Source: Nocardioides oleivorans (lineage in GTDB: Bacteria; Actinomycetota; Actinomycetes; Propionibacteriales; Nocardioidaceae). Taken from it: 64,000 nt of DNA. A program made the translations under genes and the position numbers. The notes beneath the pieces were generated by a model that was not told where the DNA came from, did no database searches, and worked only from the letters and a program-made list of their open reading frames with translations. Location: NCBI RefSeq assembly GCF_004137255.1, contig NZ_SDWT01000004.1, forward strand, positions 1 through 64,000, written 5' to 3'. Positions 8,477 to 17,612 of this stretch are shown here, piece by piece; position 1 is the first letter of the stretch, and every line of letters starts with the position of its first letter.

Positions 8477-9501
8477 GGTGCGATTCCGATCGTGGAGAGC
8501 CCGGTGGCCTCGTCGAGGCCCAGGGCGAGGTTCATGCACTGGACGGCGGCGCCGGCGGTGCCCTTGGCCAGGTTGTCGACCACGGCCACCGCCACGAGTC
8601 GTCGTACGCGCTCGTCGACCGCGACCTGCACCTGGACGGCGTTGGAGCCGAGCACGGACTGGGTCTGGGGCCACTGGCCCTCGGGGAGCAGGTGCACGAA
8701 GGTCTCGTCGGCGTACGCCGTCGCGTAGGCCGTCCGGACGTCCTCGGCGGTGATGCCGTCGAGCAGCGGCGCCTGCACGGTGGCGAGGATGCCGCGGGAC
8801 ATCGGCACGAGGAGCGGGGTGAAGCCGACCTTGACCGGCGAGCCGAGGACGCCGCTGAGGTTCTGCACGATCTCGGGCGTGTGCCGGTGCGTGCCGCCGA
8901 CGCCGTAGGCGCTCGCGTTGCCCATCACCTCGCTGCCGAGCAGGTGCGGCTTGGCCGCCTTGCCGGCCCCGCTCGTGCCGGACGCCGCGACGACCGTGAC
9001 GTCGGGCTCGACGAGACCGGCGGCGATCGCCGGGAAGGCAGCGAGCGTGGAGACGGTCGGGTAGCAGCCGGGTACGGCGACCCGGCGCGCGCCGCGCAGC
9101 AGGTCGCGCTGGCCGGGCAGCTCGGGCAGGCCGTACGGCCAGGAGCCGGCGTGCTCGCCTCCGTAGAAGGCCTGCCACTCCCCCGGGTCGGTCAGCCGGA
9201 AGTCGGCGCCGCAGTCGATGACCACGGTGTCGTCACCGAGCGCCCGGGCGATGGCGGCGGACTGGCCGTGCGGGAGGCCGAGGAAGACGACGTCGTGACC
9301 CGCGAGCGTCTCGACGGTGGTGTCGGCCAGGACCCGGTCGGCCAGCGGGAGCAGGTGGGGCTGGAGCGCCCCGAGCTTCTCGCCGGCGTTGGAGCCCGCG
9401 GTCAGCGTGCCGATCGAGACGCCGGGATGACCGAGCAGGAGTCGGAGGACCTCGCCCCCGGCGTACCCACTGGCTCCGGCGACGGCTACTGATGCGGACA
9501 T
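8473..9501 (-). CDS. argC: N-acetyl-gamma-glutamyl-phosphate reductase
   Basis: It is the NADPH-dependent reductase for step 3 of arginine synthesis and the first gene of the operon. It has the N-terminal GASGYAGGEVLRLL nucleotide-binding loop and the catalytic cysteine in VAVPGCYPT; it is 342 aa from the chosen start. Two in-frame ATGs compete (9507 and 9501). I chose 9501 because a -10 hexamer TATAGT ends 7 nt before it and there is no Shine-Dalgarno, which fits a leaderless mRNA starting at this ATG. Confidence 0.93.
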   Translation of the reverse strand: MSASVAVAGASGYAGGEVLRLLLGHPGVSIGTLTAGSNAGEKLGALQPHLLPLADRVLADTTVETLAGHDVVFLGLPHGQSAAIARALGDDTVVIDCGADFRLTDPGEWQAFYGGEHAGSWPYGLPELPGQRDLLRGARRVAVPGCYPTVSTLAAFPAIAAGLVEPDVTVVAASGTSGAGKAAKPHLLGSEVMGNASAYGVGGTHRHTPEIVQNLSGVLGSPVKVGFTPLLVPMSRGILATVQAPLLDGITAEDVRTAYATAYADETFVHLLPEGQWPQTQSVLGSNAVQVQVAVDERVRRLVAVAVVDNLAKGTAGAAVQCMNLALGLDEATGLSTIGIAP

Positions 9502-9502
9502 G

Positions 9503-9537
9503 TGCATGACTATACAGAGGTCTGCATGTCGGGCCGC
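9503..9537 (-). promoter_or_regulatory. argC promoter with overlapping ARG box
   Basis: On the minus strand TATAGT (9514-9509) is a strong -10. No good -35 is seen 16-19 nt upstream (GC-rich, GCGGCC/TGCGGC). The 14-mer TGTATAGTCATGCA (9516-9503) covers the -10 and reaches the start codons. It differs at two positions from the actinobacterial ARG-box form TGCATAWTYATGCA. ArgR bound here would block RNA polymerase directly. Confidence 0.6.
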
Positions 9538-9593
9538 ATCGGGGGGCCGATATCTGCAGGCGCGACGTCCGTCGACTCCCCTACGGTGCTGGG

Positions 9594-10397
9594 GTGACCC
9601 GTCTCTCCTCCGATGACTATCTCACCCACCTGCGCAGCGAGTCGGCCCGGTTCCGCGAGGTGATCGCTGCGTGCGATCCCGCGGCGCGCGTCCCCGCGTG
9701 CCCGGACTGGGACGCCTCCGACCTGCTGTGGCACCTGGCGACGGTGCAGCGGTGGTGGGCCTCGGTGCTCACCGCACGCCCCACGCAGCCCGAGGACGTC
9801 CCGCCGCCGCGGCCCTCGACGTACGGCGAGCTCCTCGCGGCCTACGACGAGTGGTCGGCGTCGCTGTCGCAGGTGCTGGACGGCGCCGATCCCCGCGACG
9901 AGGCGTGGAACTGGTCCGACGACCACACCGTCGGCTTCATCCTGCGCCGCCAGGCGCACGAGGCGCTGGTCCACCGCGTCGACGCCGAGCAGACGGCCGG
10001 CGTCGCCTCGGAGCTCGACGCGGTCCTCGCCTCCGACGGGGTGCTCGAGTGCCTCGACGTGATGTACGGCGGCTGCCCGCCGTGGGGGCAGTGGGCACCC
10101 GGCGACGACCTGGTCCGCGTCGACGCCACCGACACCGGGGCGTCGTACTGGGTCCGCTTCGGGACGTTCTCCGGCACCGACCCCGAGAGCGGGAAGACCT
10201 ACGCCGACGAGGAGGACTTCCACGTCGTGGATGCCCCGGACGACCCCGACGTCGAGCCCGACGTCGTGGTCGACGGGACCGCGGCAGCGCTGGACCTGTG
10301 GCTGTGGAGCCGTGCGGGCGACGACGACGTCTCGGTCGCGGGCGACCCGGGCGTGCTGGAGCGGTTCCGCGCGATCGTCGGCAGTCCGATCAACTGA
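9594..10397 (+). CDS. MDMPI/DinB-fold (maleylpyruvate isomerase family) mycothiol-dependent protein
   Basis: It is a cytosolic 267-aa protein with an N-terminal four-helix DinB/MDMPI domain and a C-terminal MDMPI/SCP2-like domain. Possible metal ligands are His47 (LLWHLATV) and the E-x3-H pair Glu123/His127 (HEALVHRVD), the same H...E-x3-H pattern as mycothiol-dependent maleylpyruvate isomerase. The substrate is unknown; most genome paralogues are not maleylpyruvate isomerases. The GTG start has TACGGT 6 nt upstream and no Shine-Dalgarno, so it is probably leaderless. It is divergent from argC and convergent with pheT. Confidence 0.82.
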   Translation: MTRLSSDDYLTHLRSESARFREVIAACDPAARVPACPDWDASDLLWHLATVQRWWASVLTARPTQPEDVPPPRPSTYGELLAAYDEWSASLSQVLDGADPRDEAWNWSDDHTVGFILRRQAHEALVHRVDAEQTAGVASELDAVLASDGVLECLDVMYGGCPPWGQWAPGDDLVRVDATDTGASYWVRFGTFSGTDPESGKTYADEEDFHVVDAPDDPDVEPDVVVDGTAAALDLWLWSRAGDDDVSVAGDPGVLERFRAIVGSPIN

Positions 10398-10407
10398 CAC
10401 CCGGACC

Positions 10408-10450
10408 GGCACTGGGCCTTGAGTCTCCAGGAGACTCAAGGCCCAGTGCC
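10408..10450. terminator. Bidirectional terminator: 43-bp perfect palindrome
   Basis: Two 21-bp arms (10408-10428 and 10430-10450), starting GGCACTGGGCC and ending GGCCCAGTGCC, flank a single base. It sits between two convergent stop codons (10397 on plus and 10469 on minus), where a strong hairpin would end transcription from both sides. There is no U-tract, which is common for actinobacterial terminators. Confidence 0.75.
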
Positions 10451-10468
10451 AGGTGGATCAGGCGTGGA

Positions 10469-12955
10469 TCAGGCGCGCTGGGTGGCCCCGGTGCGCTCGG
10501 CCGCGAGGGCGACGGCGGCGTCGCGGGCAGCGGCCGACTCACCCTCCTTGAGCGTGCGGTCAGCGGCGCGGAAGCGCAGCGCGTAGGCCAGCGACTTCCT
10601 GCCCTCACCGACCTGCTCGCCGGTGAAGACGTCGAAGAGCCGGATCGACTCGAGGAGCTCGCCCGCACCCTCGCGGAGCGCTGCCTCGACGTCGGCCGCG
10701 GGGACGGAGGCGTCGACGACGAGCGCGACGTCCTCCTTGGCCACGGGGTACGACGAGAAGGTCGGCGCCTGGCGCAGGTGGACCGCCTTCTCGATGAGCA
10801 GGTCGAGGTCGACCTCGGCGGCGACCGTGCGCTTCGGGAGGCCGAAGGCCTGGCAGACGGTCGGGTGCACCTCGCCGGCGTGACCGATGACCTGGCCGTC
10901 GACGGAGAGCTCCGCGCAGCGGCCCGGGTGCCACGGGGCGACCTCGGCCGAGGAGGCGGTGACCTCGAGCCCCAGCGCGGCCGCGACCGAGCGGACCGCG
11001 TCGACGGCGTCGGCCCACGACGTCGGGCGTGCATCGCCCCACCAGCCGTCGGCCACCGCGTCACCCGCGGCCACGAGGGCGAGGTGCAGCGGCTGCGCCG
11101 GGAGCGCCGCGTCGAGGGCCTCGAACTCTGCCTCGGTCGGACGCCGGTCGACCGGCAGGATCGCTGCCGGGCCGGTGTGGCGGGGCAGCGTGACCGTGCC
11201 GGTCTCGAAGATCGCCACGTCGGTGTTGCCGTGGCCGGCGTTCTTGCCAGCGGTGCGGAGCACCCCGGGCAGGAGCGTCGTGGTCATGAAGCCGGCCTCC
11301 GCGCTGAGCGGGTTGGACAGTCGCAGCAGGTCGCGGCGCGGGTCGTCCGCGGGCAGGCCGAGGTCGTCGAGGTCGGTCTCCCCCACGAACGGGAAGCTGA
11401 CGACCTCGACGAAGCCGTCGCCGGCCAGGGTGCGACCGATGCGGCGACGCAGCTGCTGGGCGCGGGTGAGCCCCTGTCCGGACGGCGGGGTCGGCAGCAC
11501 CGAGGGCACCTCGTCGTAGCCGACCAGCCGGATGACCTCCTCGGAGAAGTCCTGGGCGTCGGTCAGGTCGGGGCGCCACGGCGGCGGAGTGACGGTCAGG
11601 GTGCCGGAGCCGTCCACGAGGCAGCCCACGGCCCGGAGCGCCTCGATGCTGCGCTCCTCGCTGATCGGCATGCCCGAGACGCGCTCGGCCAGGTCGCCGG
11701 CGACCTCGATGACGGGCATCGCCGGCGGGGTGCCGACCACCGTGACGCCCGGGTCGACCTGTCCGCCACCGTGCTCGACGAGCAGCTCGACCACCCGGTC
11801 GGCGGCCGCCTCGCAGATCGTCGGGTCAACACCGCGCTCGTTGCGCTTGCCGGCCTCGGAGGTGATCTTGTGCCGTCGCCCGGTGCGGAACATCGACACC
11901 GCGTCCCAGTGGGCGGACTCGACGAGGATCGAGGTGGTGGTCCCCGACATCTCGGTGGTCTCGCCACCCATCACGCCACCGAGGCCGATGATCCCGGAGT
12001 CGTCGGTGACGACGAGGTCGGCCGCGTCGAGCGTGCGCTTCGTGCCGTCGAGGGTCGTCAGCGTCTCGCCGTCGCGTGCGCGTCGTACGACGATCGCGCC
12101 CTGCAGCTTGTCGGCGTCGTAGCCGTGGATGGGACGACCGGTCTCGAGCATGACGTAGTTGGTGACATCGACGGCCAGGGAGATCGGTCGCATCCCGGCG
12201 GCCGTGATCCGCTGGACCATGAAGTCCGGCGTGGAGGCCGTCGGGTCGAAGCCGGTGACCTTGCGGGCCACGAAGACCGGGCAGCCCGCGGCGTCCTCGA
12301 CGACGACCGGGTGGCCGTCGGCGTTGGCCGCCGGGGTGTCGCGGTCAGCGGGGTCGCGGAAGTTGCTCGCGCCGGCGACCGAGACCAGCACCTCGCGGGC
12401 GATGCCGCGCAGGGAGAGCGCGTAGGCCCGGTCGGGGTTGATCTCGAACTCGATGGTCTCCTCGTCCAGGCCGAGGACCGACCGGACGTCCTGACCGGGC
12501 GTGCCGGCGTCCTGGGGCAGCACGATGATGCCGTCGTGGTCGTCGCCGAGGCCGAGCTCGCGCGCGGAGCAGATCATGCCCGCGGACAGGTGGCCGTAGG
12601 TCTTGCGGGCACCGATCTCGAAGCCACCGGGCAGCACCCCGCCGGGCAGCACCGTCACGACGAGGTCGCCGGGCTCGAAGTTGTGGGCGCCGCAGACGAT
12701 GCCCTGCGGCTCGCCGGTGCCGTTGGCGTCGCCGACGTCGACGGTGCACCAGTTGATGGTCTTGCCGTTCTTCTGCGGCTCGGGCTCCATCGTCAGCACG
12801 CGCCCGATCACGAGCGGGCCGGTGATGTCGCGACCGGGGCTGACGATCGCCTCGAGCTTGAGGCCGGTCAGGGTCAGCCGGGCGGTGAGCTCGTCGGTCG
12901 TCGTGCCGGCGGGCACGTCGACGTGGTCGAGGATCCAGGACTTGAGCACCTTCAT
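10469..12955 (-). CDS. pheT: Phenylalanine-tRNA ligase, beta subunit
   Basis: It is the large subunit of the heterotetrameric PheRS, 828 aa, in the usual range. It starts MKVLKSWILDHVD and contains the tRNA-binding EMAP/OB-like domain (VCGAHNF), the B3/B4 editing region (ITNYVM-like VDVTNYVMLETGRP), the B5 domain and the C-terminal anticodon-binding FDX-ACB domain (FSSYPVAKEDVALVVD). It lies 3 nt behind pheS, in one operon. A long open frame on the opposite strand here is a codon-bias shadow. Confidence 0.96.
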   Translation of the reverse strand: MKVLKSWILDHVDVPAGTTTDELTARLTLTGLKLEAIVSPGRDITGPLVIGRVLTMEPEPQKNGKTINWCTVDVGDANGTGEPQGIVCGAHNFEPGDLVVTVLPGGVLPGGFEIGARKTYGHLSAGMICSARELGLGDDHDGIIVLPQDAGTPGQDVRSVLGLDEETIEFEINPDRAYALSLRGIAREVLVSVAGASNFRDPADRDTPAANADGHPVVVEDAAGCPVFVARKVTGFDPTASTPDFMVQRITAAGMRPISLAVDVTNYVMLETGRPIHGYDADKLQGAIVVRRARDGETLTTLDGTKRTLDAADLVVTDDSGIIGLGGVMGGETTEMSGTTTSILVESAHWDAVSMFRTGRRHKITSEAGKRNERGVDPTICEAAADRVVELLVEHGGGQVDPGVTVVGTPPAMPVIEVAGDLAERVSGMPISEERSIEALRAVGCLVDGSGTLTVTPPPWRPDLTDAQDFSEEVIRLVGYDEVPSVLPTPPSGQGLTRAQQLRRRIGRTLAGDGFVEVVSFPFVGETDLDDLGLPADDPRRDLLRLSNPLSAEAGFMTTTLLPGVLRTAGKNAGHGNTDVAIFETGTVTLPRHTGPAAILPVDRRPTEAEFEALDAALPAQPLHLALVAAGDAVADGWWGDARPTSWADAVDAVRSVAAALGLEVTASSAEVAPWHPGRCAELSVDGQVIGHAGEVHPTVCQAFGLPKRTVAAEVDLDLLIEKAVHLRQAPTFSSYPVAKEDVALVVDASVPAADVEAALREGAGELLESIRLFDVFTGEQVGEGRKSLAYALRFRAADRTLKEGESAAARDAAVALAAERTGATQRA

Positions 12956-12958
12956 GGC

Positions 12959-14056
12959 TCAGATCTCCGTTCCGAAGGAGCTGGAGAACCGCACGTCGCC
13001 CTCGAAGAGCGGACGCAGGTCCTCGAGGTTGTGGCGGAACATGAAGGACCGGTCGATGCCCATGCCGAAGGCGAAGCCGCTGTAGACCTCGGGGTCGACC
13101 CCGCAGGCGATCAGCACGCGTGGGTTGACCACGCCGCAGCCACCCCACTCGATCCAGCCCTCGCCGCGGCAGGTGCGGCACGACTCGGGGTCGACGTTGC
13201 GGCACACGAAGCAGAGCACGTCGACCTCGGCCGACGGCTCGGTGAAGGGGAAGTAGGACGGGCGGAACCGCGTGCTGATGCCGTCGCCGAACAGCTGCGA
13301 GGCGAAGTGGTCGAGCGTGCCCTTGAGGTGGGCCATGGTGATGCCCTCGTCGACCACGAGGCCCTCGACCTGGTGGAACATCGGCGAGTGCGTGGCGTCG
13401 TACTCGTCCGTGCGGAACACCCGGCCGGGGCACACGACGTAGATCGGCGGCTTGCGCGTGAGCATGGTGCGCGCCTGGACCGGGGAGGTCTGCGTGCGCA
13501 GCACGACGTGGTGGTCGGCAGGCTCGGTCCAGAAGGTGTCCTGCATCGTCCGGGCCGGGTGGTCCGGACCGAGGTTGAGGGCGTCGAAGTTGAGCCACTC
13601 CGCCTCGACGACCGGGCCCTCGGCGACCTCGTAGCCCATGGCCACGAAGAGGTCGGCGATCAGCTCGGACTGCAGCGTCAGCGGGTGCCGACTGCCGCGA
13701 CGGCGGCGGGTGGTCGGCAGGGAGACGTCGACGGTCTCCTCGACCAGCATCCGCTCCTCGTGCTCGGCCTCGAGCACGGCCTGGCGGGCGGCCAGCGCCT
13801 GGTTGATCGCACCGCGCGCCTGGCCGATGCGCTGACCGGCCTCCTTGCGGGCTTGGGGCGGCAGGGCGCCGATCTCGCGGTTGGCGAGCGCGATGGGCGA
13901 GCGGTCGCCGGCGTGGTCGAGTCGGACCTGCTTGAGGGCGTCGAGGTCGACCGCCGCGGCGATCGCGGCCAGAGCGGCCTCACGGGTCTCGTCGACCTGC
14001 TCGGCCTTGAGCGGGGTCACTTCGACAGGGTCGTAGTCGGTGTTGGGGCCGGACAT
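12959..14056 (-). CDS. pheS: Phenylalanine-tRNA ligase, alpha subunit
   Basis: It is the catalytic class II subunit, 365 aa. Motif 2 (VFRTDEYDATHSPMFHQVEG) and motif 3 (GFAFGMGIDR) are present. So is a cysteine-rich insertion, CFVC...CRTC...GGCG, around residues 265-295, which looks like a small zinc ribbon and is usual in actinobacterial PheS. The N-terminal coiled coil spans about residues 20-100. GGAAAGGGAG lies just upstream of the ATG as a Shine-Dalgarno. The gene is separated from the upstream kinase gene by 155 bp that hold its promoter. Confidence 0.95.
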   Translation of the reverse strand: MSGPNTDYDPVEVTPLKAEQVDETREAALAAIAAAVDLDALKQVRLDHAGDRSPIALANREIGALPPQARKEAGQRIGQARGAINQALAARQAVLEAEHEERMLVEETVDVSLPTTRRRRGSRHPLTLQSELIADLFVAMGYEVAEGPVVEAEWLNFDALNLGPDHPARTMQDTFWTEPADHHVVLRTQTSPVQARTMLTRKPPIYVVCPGRVFRTDEYDATHSPMFHQVEGLVVDEGITMAHLKGTLDHFASQLFGDGISTRFRPSYFPFTEPSAEVDVLCFVCRNVDPESCRTCRGEGWIEWGGCGVVNPRVLIACGVDPEVYSGFAFGMGIDRSFMFRHNLEDLRPLFEGDVRFSSSFGTEI

Positions 14057-14211
14057 GGCTCCCTTTCCAGCGGTGGCATGACGTCGCCGCAGAGTCTAGA
14101 AGTGGATGAGCGTCGGGTCGGACGGGGACTCCCCGGACCCGGTGACGTCAGCTGCCCGACGGACCAGGTCCGGGGCGCAGAAATCGCAAGCTCGTGTCCA
14201 CGACGTCGATG
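14057..14211 (-). promoter_or_regulatory. pheST upstream region with candidate promoter
   Basis: A -10-like TAGACT (14098-14093 on minus) lies about 37 nt before the pheS ATG. No clear -35 is seen. A short G/C hairpin (CGGGG-ACT-CCCCG near 14130) follows the stop of the upstream kinase gene and could be its terminator. I see no leader peptide with consecutive Phe codons and no T-box. Confidence 0.35.
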
Positions 14212-16815
14212 CTACTCCCCGAACGCCGTCCAGACCTGGTCGCACCCGCTCACCGCGACGTCGCCCACGTCGTACGACGCCTCCTCGCGCGCCGGGAGCA
14301 GGCCGAGCTCGCGCAGCGGACCTTCGGCGCGGCTCCGCCCGAGGTTCCACGCCCGCGGGTCGTCGAGCGTCTCGGCCCGCATCGCGTTCCACGGCAGGTC
14401 CTGCAGGACGCAGCGTGCGACGTCGGCCGGCAACCGGTCGGCGATGACGGGCGCGGCGTCCGACGACAGGCCCTGGAGGTAGCGCAGGTCGAGCCTGCCG
14501 GTCGCGTCGTACCGGTCGAGGTTGCGGTCCGCCACCCACGCGTCGGGGTTGATCGCCGCCAGCCCGATGAGGGCGACGGCCCCGGACACGAGGGCGATCC
14601 GCGGCAGCCAGCGGCCGAGTCCGGTCACGCCGGCGACCATGATCGCCAGCACCACGAAGCCGAGCCATCCCTCGAAGACGTCGACGAACAGGCGGAGCGT
14701 CGTGAAGCCGTAGGCGTCCTGGTAGACCGCCATCCCGCGCAGGGCCGAGGCCACGACGAGGAGGGTCAGGACGCACAGGAGGCCGACCGACCCGCGCAGC
14801 CAGCGGCGGTCCGTCGGGGTGTCCCCCGCTCGGCGGGAGGCGACCCACACCACGAGCACGGTCAGCGCGGTGGCGAGGGTCAGCTGGCCGAAGCCCTGGT
14901 GCACGAAGTCGGCGTAGGTCAGGCCGGTGGTCTCCCGGATGTAGTCCTCACCGCCCACCAGCGCACGCGCCTGGGCGGCTATGAAGGCGAGGAACACCGC
15001 GTCGACGACCAGCACGGGGACCAGCCACTCGAACCGGTTGGCCAGTGCCGCCGGGCGACGTCCGCCCATGACCTCGACGTCGGACGGGTTGAGGGCGAGG
15101 TAGGCAGCGCCGAGCGTGACGGCGAAGACGAAGCAGGACAGGAAGGCGCGGCCGACCAGGTCGTTGAAGGTCAGGTTCGGGACGAGCTGGTCGACCCACG
15201 AGCCGAACACCGGGTTCGCGCTGGCGAAGATCGTCCCGAAGACGCCGAGGCCGAGCAGCGACCAGGCGGTCGTGCGGAGCAGGGCGGTCGTGCGCGACCC
15301 GTTGCCGGCGATCCGCAGCGATCGACCGAACCACGGGAGCCCGCGCAGCGAGGCCAGCGGCCAGGAGATGCCCGACAGCAGGATGCCGGGCATCGTGCGG
15401 GCACCGGTGATGCCGCACAGGAAGACGGCGGTGGCGGCGACGATGCACAGCGGTCGGAGCCACCAGGCGTCGAGGAGGGTCAGCGGCAGCACGAGCAGGA
15501 GCGCCAGGCCGGCGCACAGGAGGGTCCAGGGCTCTCGCCGGCGCCTGGCCGTCGCGAGGGCGGCCGCCCCGCTCGCGGTCGCGACGAGCGTCCAGGTGAT
15601 GCCGACGTCGGTGAACGACAGCGCGAAGCCGGCGAAGAGCCCGGCCGCGGTCGCGGCCAGGACCGTGCGCAGGCCGGACGGCAGGCCGTGCTCGGGCCAG
15701 AACCGACCGAACAGCGCGTCGAGCCCGGGCTGGGTGCGGACCGGTGCGGACGGGGCGGGTGCGGGCGGCGGGGTCGGGGCGGTGGTGGTCACGGCAGGCT
15801 CCTGGGGGGACGGGGGGACGGACGGTGCGGGCACCTCGGACGTGGGGACCTCGAGCCGCAGCCGGGCACCGTGGCCGGGGGCCGGGTCGAGGAAGCGGAG
15901 CGTGCCGCCGTGCAGCTGGGCCACCCACCGGGCCACGGCGAGGCCGAGGCCCGTGCCTCCGGCGCCGTCGGTACCGAACCGCTCGAACACGCGCTCCCGG
16001 TCGGCGACGTCCACTCCCCCGCCGTCGTCGACGACCTCGAGCCACCAGCCGTCGGCACCGGCGCCTCCGGACACCTGCACCGTGGTCCCGGCCGGGGCGT
16101 GGCGACACGCGTTGTCGAGGACGTTGACGAGCAGCTGGCGCAGGCGCGCGGGGTCTCCCGGCACCACGAGACCGTCGGCGACCTGGACCACGACGTCGCC
16201 GCCGCGTCCGGCGGAGGTCACCTGCGCCACCGACGACTCGACGAGCGCGCGCAGCGCCAGGTCCTGGCGGTCGAGCTCGACGACGCCGGCCTCGAGCCGC
16301 GAGAGCTGGAGCAGGTCGTCGACCAGCCGGCCCAGCCGCTGGGCCTCCTCGAGCGCTGCCGCGAGGTGGTCGGGGTCGGCGGGCACGACCCCGTCGGCGA
16401 GGTTCTCGAGCAGCGCGGTCATCGCCGTGAGCGGCGTACGCAGCTCGTGGGAGACCGTCGCGATCAGGTCGCGACGCTCGCGATCGACGGTGGCGAGGTC
16501 CTCGGCCATCGTGTTGAAGGCAGCAGCGAGCTGGCCGACCTCGTCGGTCGCGGTGGTGCGGACCCGGCCGGAGTAGTCGCCGCGCGCCATCGCCCGCGTC
16601 ACGTCGGTCATCCGTCGCAGCGGCGCGACCATGCCGGCCGCGAGCAGCTGGGTGACGCCGAGCGCCAGCGCGACGCTCACGGGGAGCACGAGCAGGGGTG
16701 AGACGTGGGCAGCGGACCCGAGCAGCGTGAGCAGCACCGCCGTGACGACCGATGCGGCGACCAGCAGCCCGAGCTTGGTCTTGAGGCTCGAGACGGCATC
16801 GAGCAGGGCGTTCAC
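14212..16815 (-). CDS. Sensor histidine kinase fused to a C-terminal DUF4153/DUF4173-like membrane domain
   Basis: The product (867 aa) has two N-terminal TM helices (about 17-60), HAMP (60-112) and HisKA with the phospho-acceptor His123 in VSHELRTPLT. A HATPase domain (about 225-335) follows, with NVLDNACRHA, DDGGGV and GGTGLGLA. Next come a Pro/Ala-rich linker (about 340-375) and a polytopic region with roughly 10 hydrophobic helices to about residue 720. The C-terminal soluble tail has three cysteines. The GTG start overlaps the response-regulator stop (GTGA), so the two are a cognate pair. The kinase core is complete. The membrane half resembles the DUF4153/4173 family, and its function here is unknown. 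Confidence 0.85.
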   Translation of the reverse strand: MNALLDAVSSLKTKLGLLVAASVVTAVLLTLLGSAAHVSPLLVLPVSVALALGVTQLLAAGMVAPLRRMTDVTRAMARGDYSGRVRTTATDEVGQLAAAFNTMAEDLATVDRERRDLIATVSHELRTPLTAMTALLENLADGVVPADPDHLAAALEEAQRLGRLVDDLLQLSRLEAGVVELDRQDLALRALVESSVAQVTSAGRGGDVVVQVADGLVVPGDPARLRQLLVNVLDNACRHAPAGTTVQVSGGAGADGWWLEVVDDGGGVDVADRERVFERFGTDGAGGTGLGLAVARWVAQLHGGTLRFLDPAPGHGARLRLEVPTSEVPAPSVPPSPQEPAVTTTAPTPPPAPAPSAPVRTQPGLDALFGRFWPEHGLPSGLRTVLAATAAGLFAGFALSFTDVGITWTLVATASGAAALATARRRREPWTLLCAGLALLLVLPLTLLDAWWLRPLCIVAATAVFLCGITGARTMPGILLSGISWPLASLRGLPWFGRSLRIAGNGSRTTALLRTTAWSLLGLGVFGTIFASANPVFGSWVDQLVPNLTFNDLVGRAFLSCFVFAVTLGAAYLALNPSDVEVMGGRRPAALANRFEWLVPVLVVDAVFLAFIAAQARALVGGEDYIRETTGLTYADFVHQGFGQLTLATALTVLVVWVASRRAGDTPTDRRWLRGSVGLLCVLTLLVVASALRGMAVYQDAYGFTTLRLFVDVFEGWLGFVVLAIMVAGVTGLGRWLPRIALVSGAVALIGLAAINPDAWVADRNLDRYDATGRLDLRYLQGLSSDAAPVIADRLPADVARCVLQDLPWNAMRAETLDDPRAWNLGRSRAEGPLRELGLLPAREEASYDVGDVAVSGCDQVWTAFGE

Positions 16816-17537
16816 GACCCGACCGCCTCGAGCGCGTAGCCCACCCCGTGGACCGTGCGGATCCGCGCCGCGCCGACCTTGCTGCGCAGGGCCTTCACGT
16901 GGCTGTCGACGGTGCGGGCGGCACTGGTGCTCCCCCACGCGTCACCCCAGTCCCAGACATCGCGCAGGAGCCGCTCGCGGGTGAGGACCTGACCAGCCTC
17001 GCGGGCCAGGCAGAGCAGCAGGTCGAACTCGGTCGGGGTGAGGTGCACGGGCTCCCCCGCGACGGTCGTACGCCGGGTGCCGGGGTCGAGCGACAGCCCA
17101 CCGACCGAGATCACGGCCGGTCGCTCGTCGGCGAGCGCCGCTGCCCGCTCCACGCGACGCAGGAGGGCGGCGACGCGGGCCACGACCTCGCGCATCGAGA
17201 ACGGCTTGGTCAGGTAGTCGTCGGCCCCGACGCCCAGCCCGACGAGGACGTCGGCCTCGTCGTCTCGGGCGGTGAGCATCAGGACCGGCACGGGACGGTC
17301 GGCCTGGACCCGGCGGCACACCTCGAGGCCGTCGAAGCCCGGCAGCATCACGTCGAGGAGCACCACGTCGGGCCGCTCCGACGCGGCCAGCTCGACCGCC
17401 GACGGGCCGTCGAAGGCCTGCACGACGGTGTAGCCCTCGGCCCGCAGCCGCTGGGCGAGCGCGTCGTTGATGGTGCGCTCGTCCTCGACCACGAGGGCGG
17501 TTCTCGCGGCCCCGCTGGAGGCATGCTGCGACGTCAT
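16812..17537 (-). CDS. OmpR/PhoB-family response regulator
   Basis: It is a 241-aa transcription factor. The receiver domain (about 13-125) has acidic residues Glu18/Asp19, phospho-acceptor Asp62 (VVLLDVMLPG) and Lys111 (LTKPF). The C-terminal winged helix (about 140-238) has LTPTEFDLLLCLA and RTVHGVGYALE. It is coupled by a GTGA overlap to the fusion kinase. TAGGGT lies 6 nt before the ATG without a Shine-Dalgarno, suggesting a leaderless transcript. The target genes are unknown. Confidence 0.93.
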   Translation of the reverse strand: MTSQHASSGAARTALVVEDERTINDALAQRLRAEGYTVVQAFDGPSAVELAASERPDVVLLDVMLPGFDGLEVCRRVQADRPVPVLMLTARDDEADVLVGLGVGADDYLTKPFSMREVVARVAALLRRVERAAALADERPAVISVGGLSLDPGTRRTTVAGEPVHLTPTEFDLLLCLAREAGQVLTRERLLRDVWDWGDAWGSTSAARTVDSHVKALRSKVGAARIRTVHGVGYALEAVGS

Positions 17538-17612
17538 GGCACGACCCTAGGAGCCGGACCGGTCAGGAGCCGGGGACGACTCGTGAAGGTTCTGTGGAGG
17601 TCGGGGTGGAGC

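Noticed and set aside
10408..10450. Perfect palindrome as an insertion-sequence end or phage attachment site
   Set aside because: There is no transposase, integrase, target duplication or tRNA gene nearby, and the site lies exactly between convergent stop codons.
9671..14482. Very long open frame on the plus strand (about 1600 codons) opposite pheT and pheS
   Set aside because: Low-complexity Arg/Gly/Val/Asp composition and no family resemblance. It mirrors the pheT and pheS codons, as expected in very GC-rich DNA.
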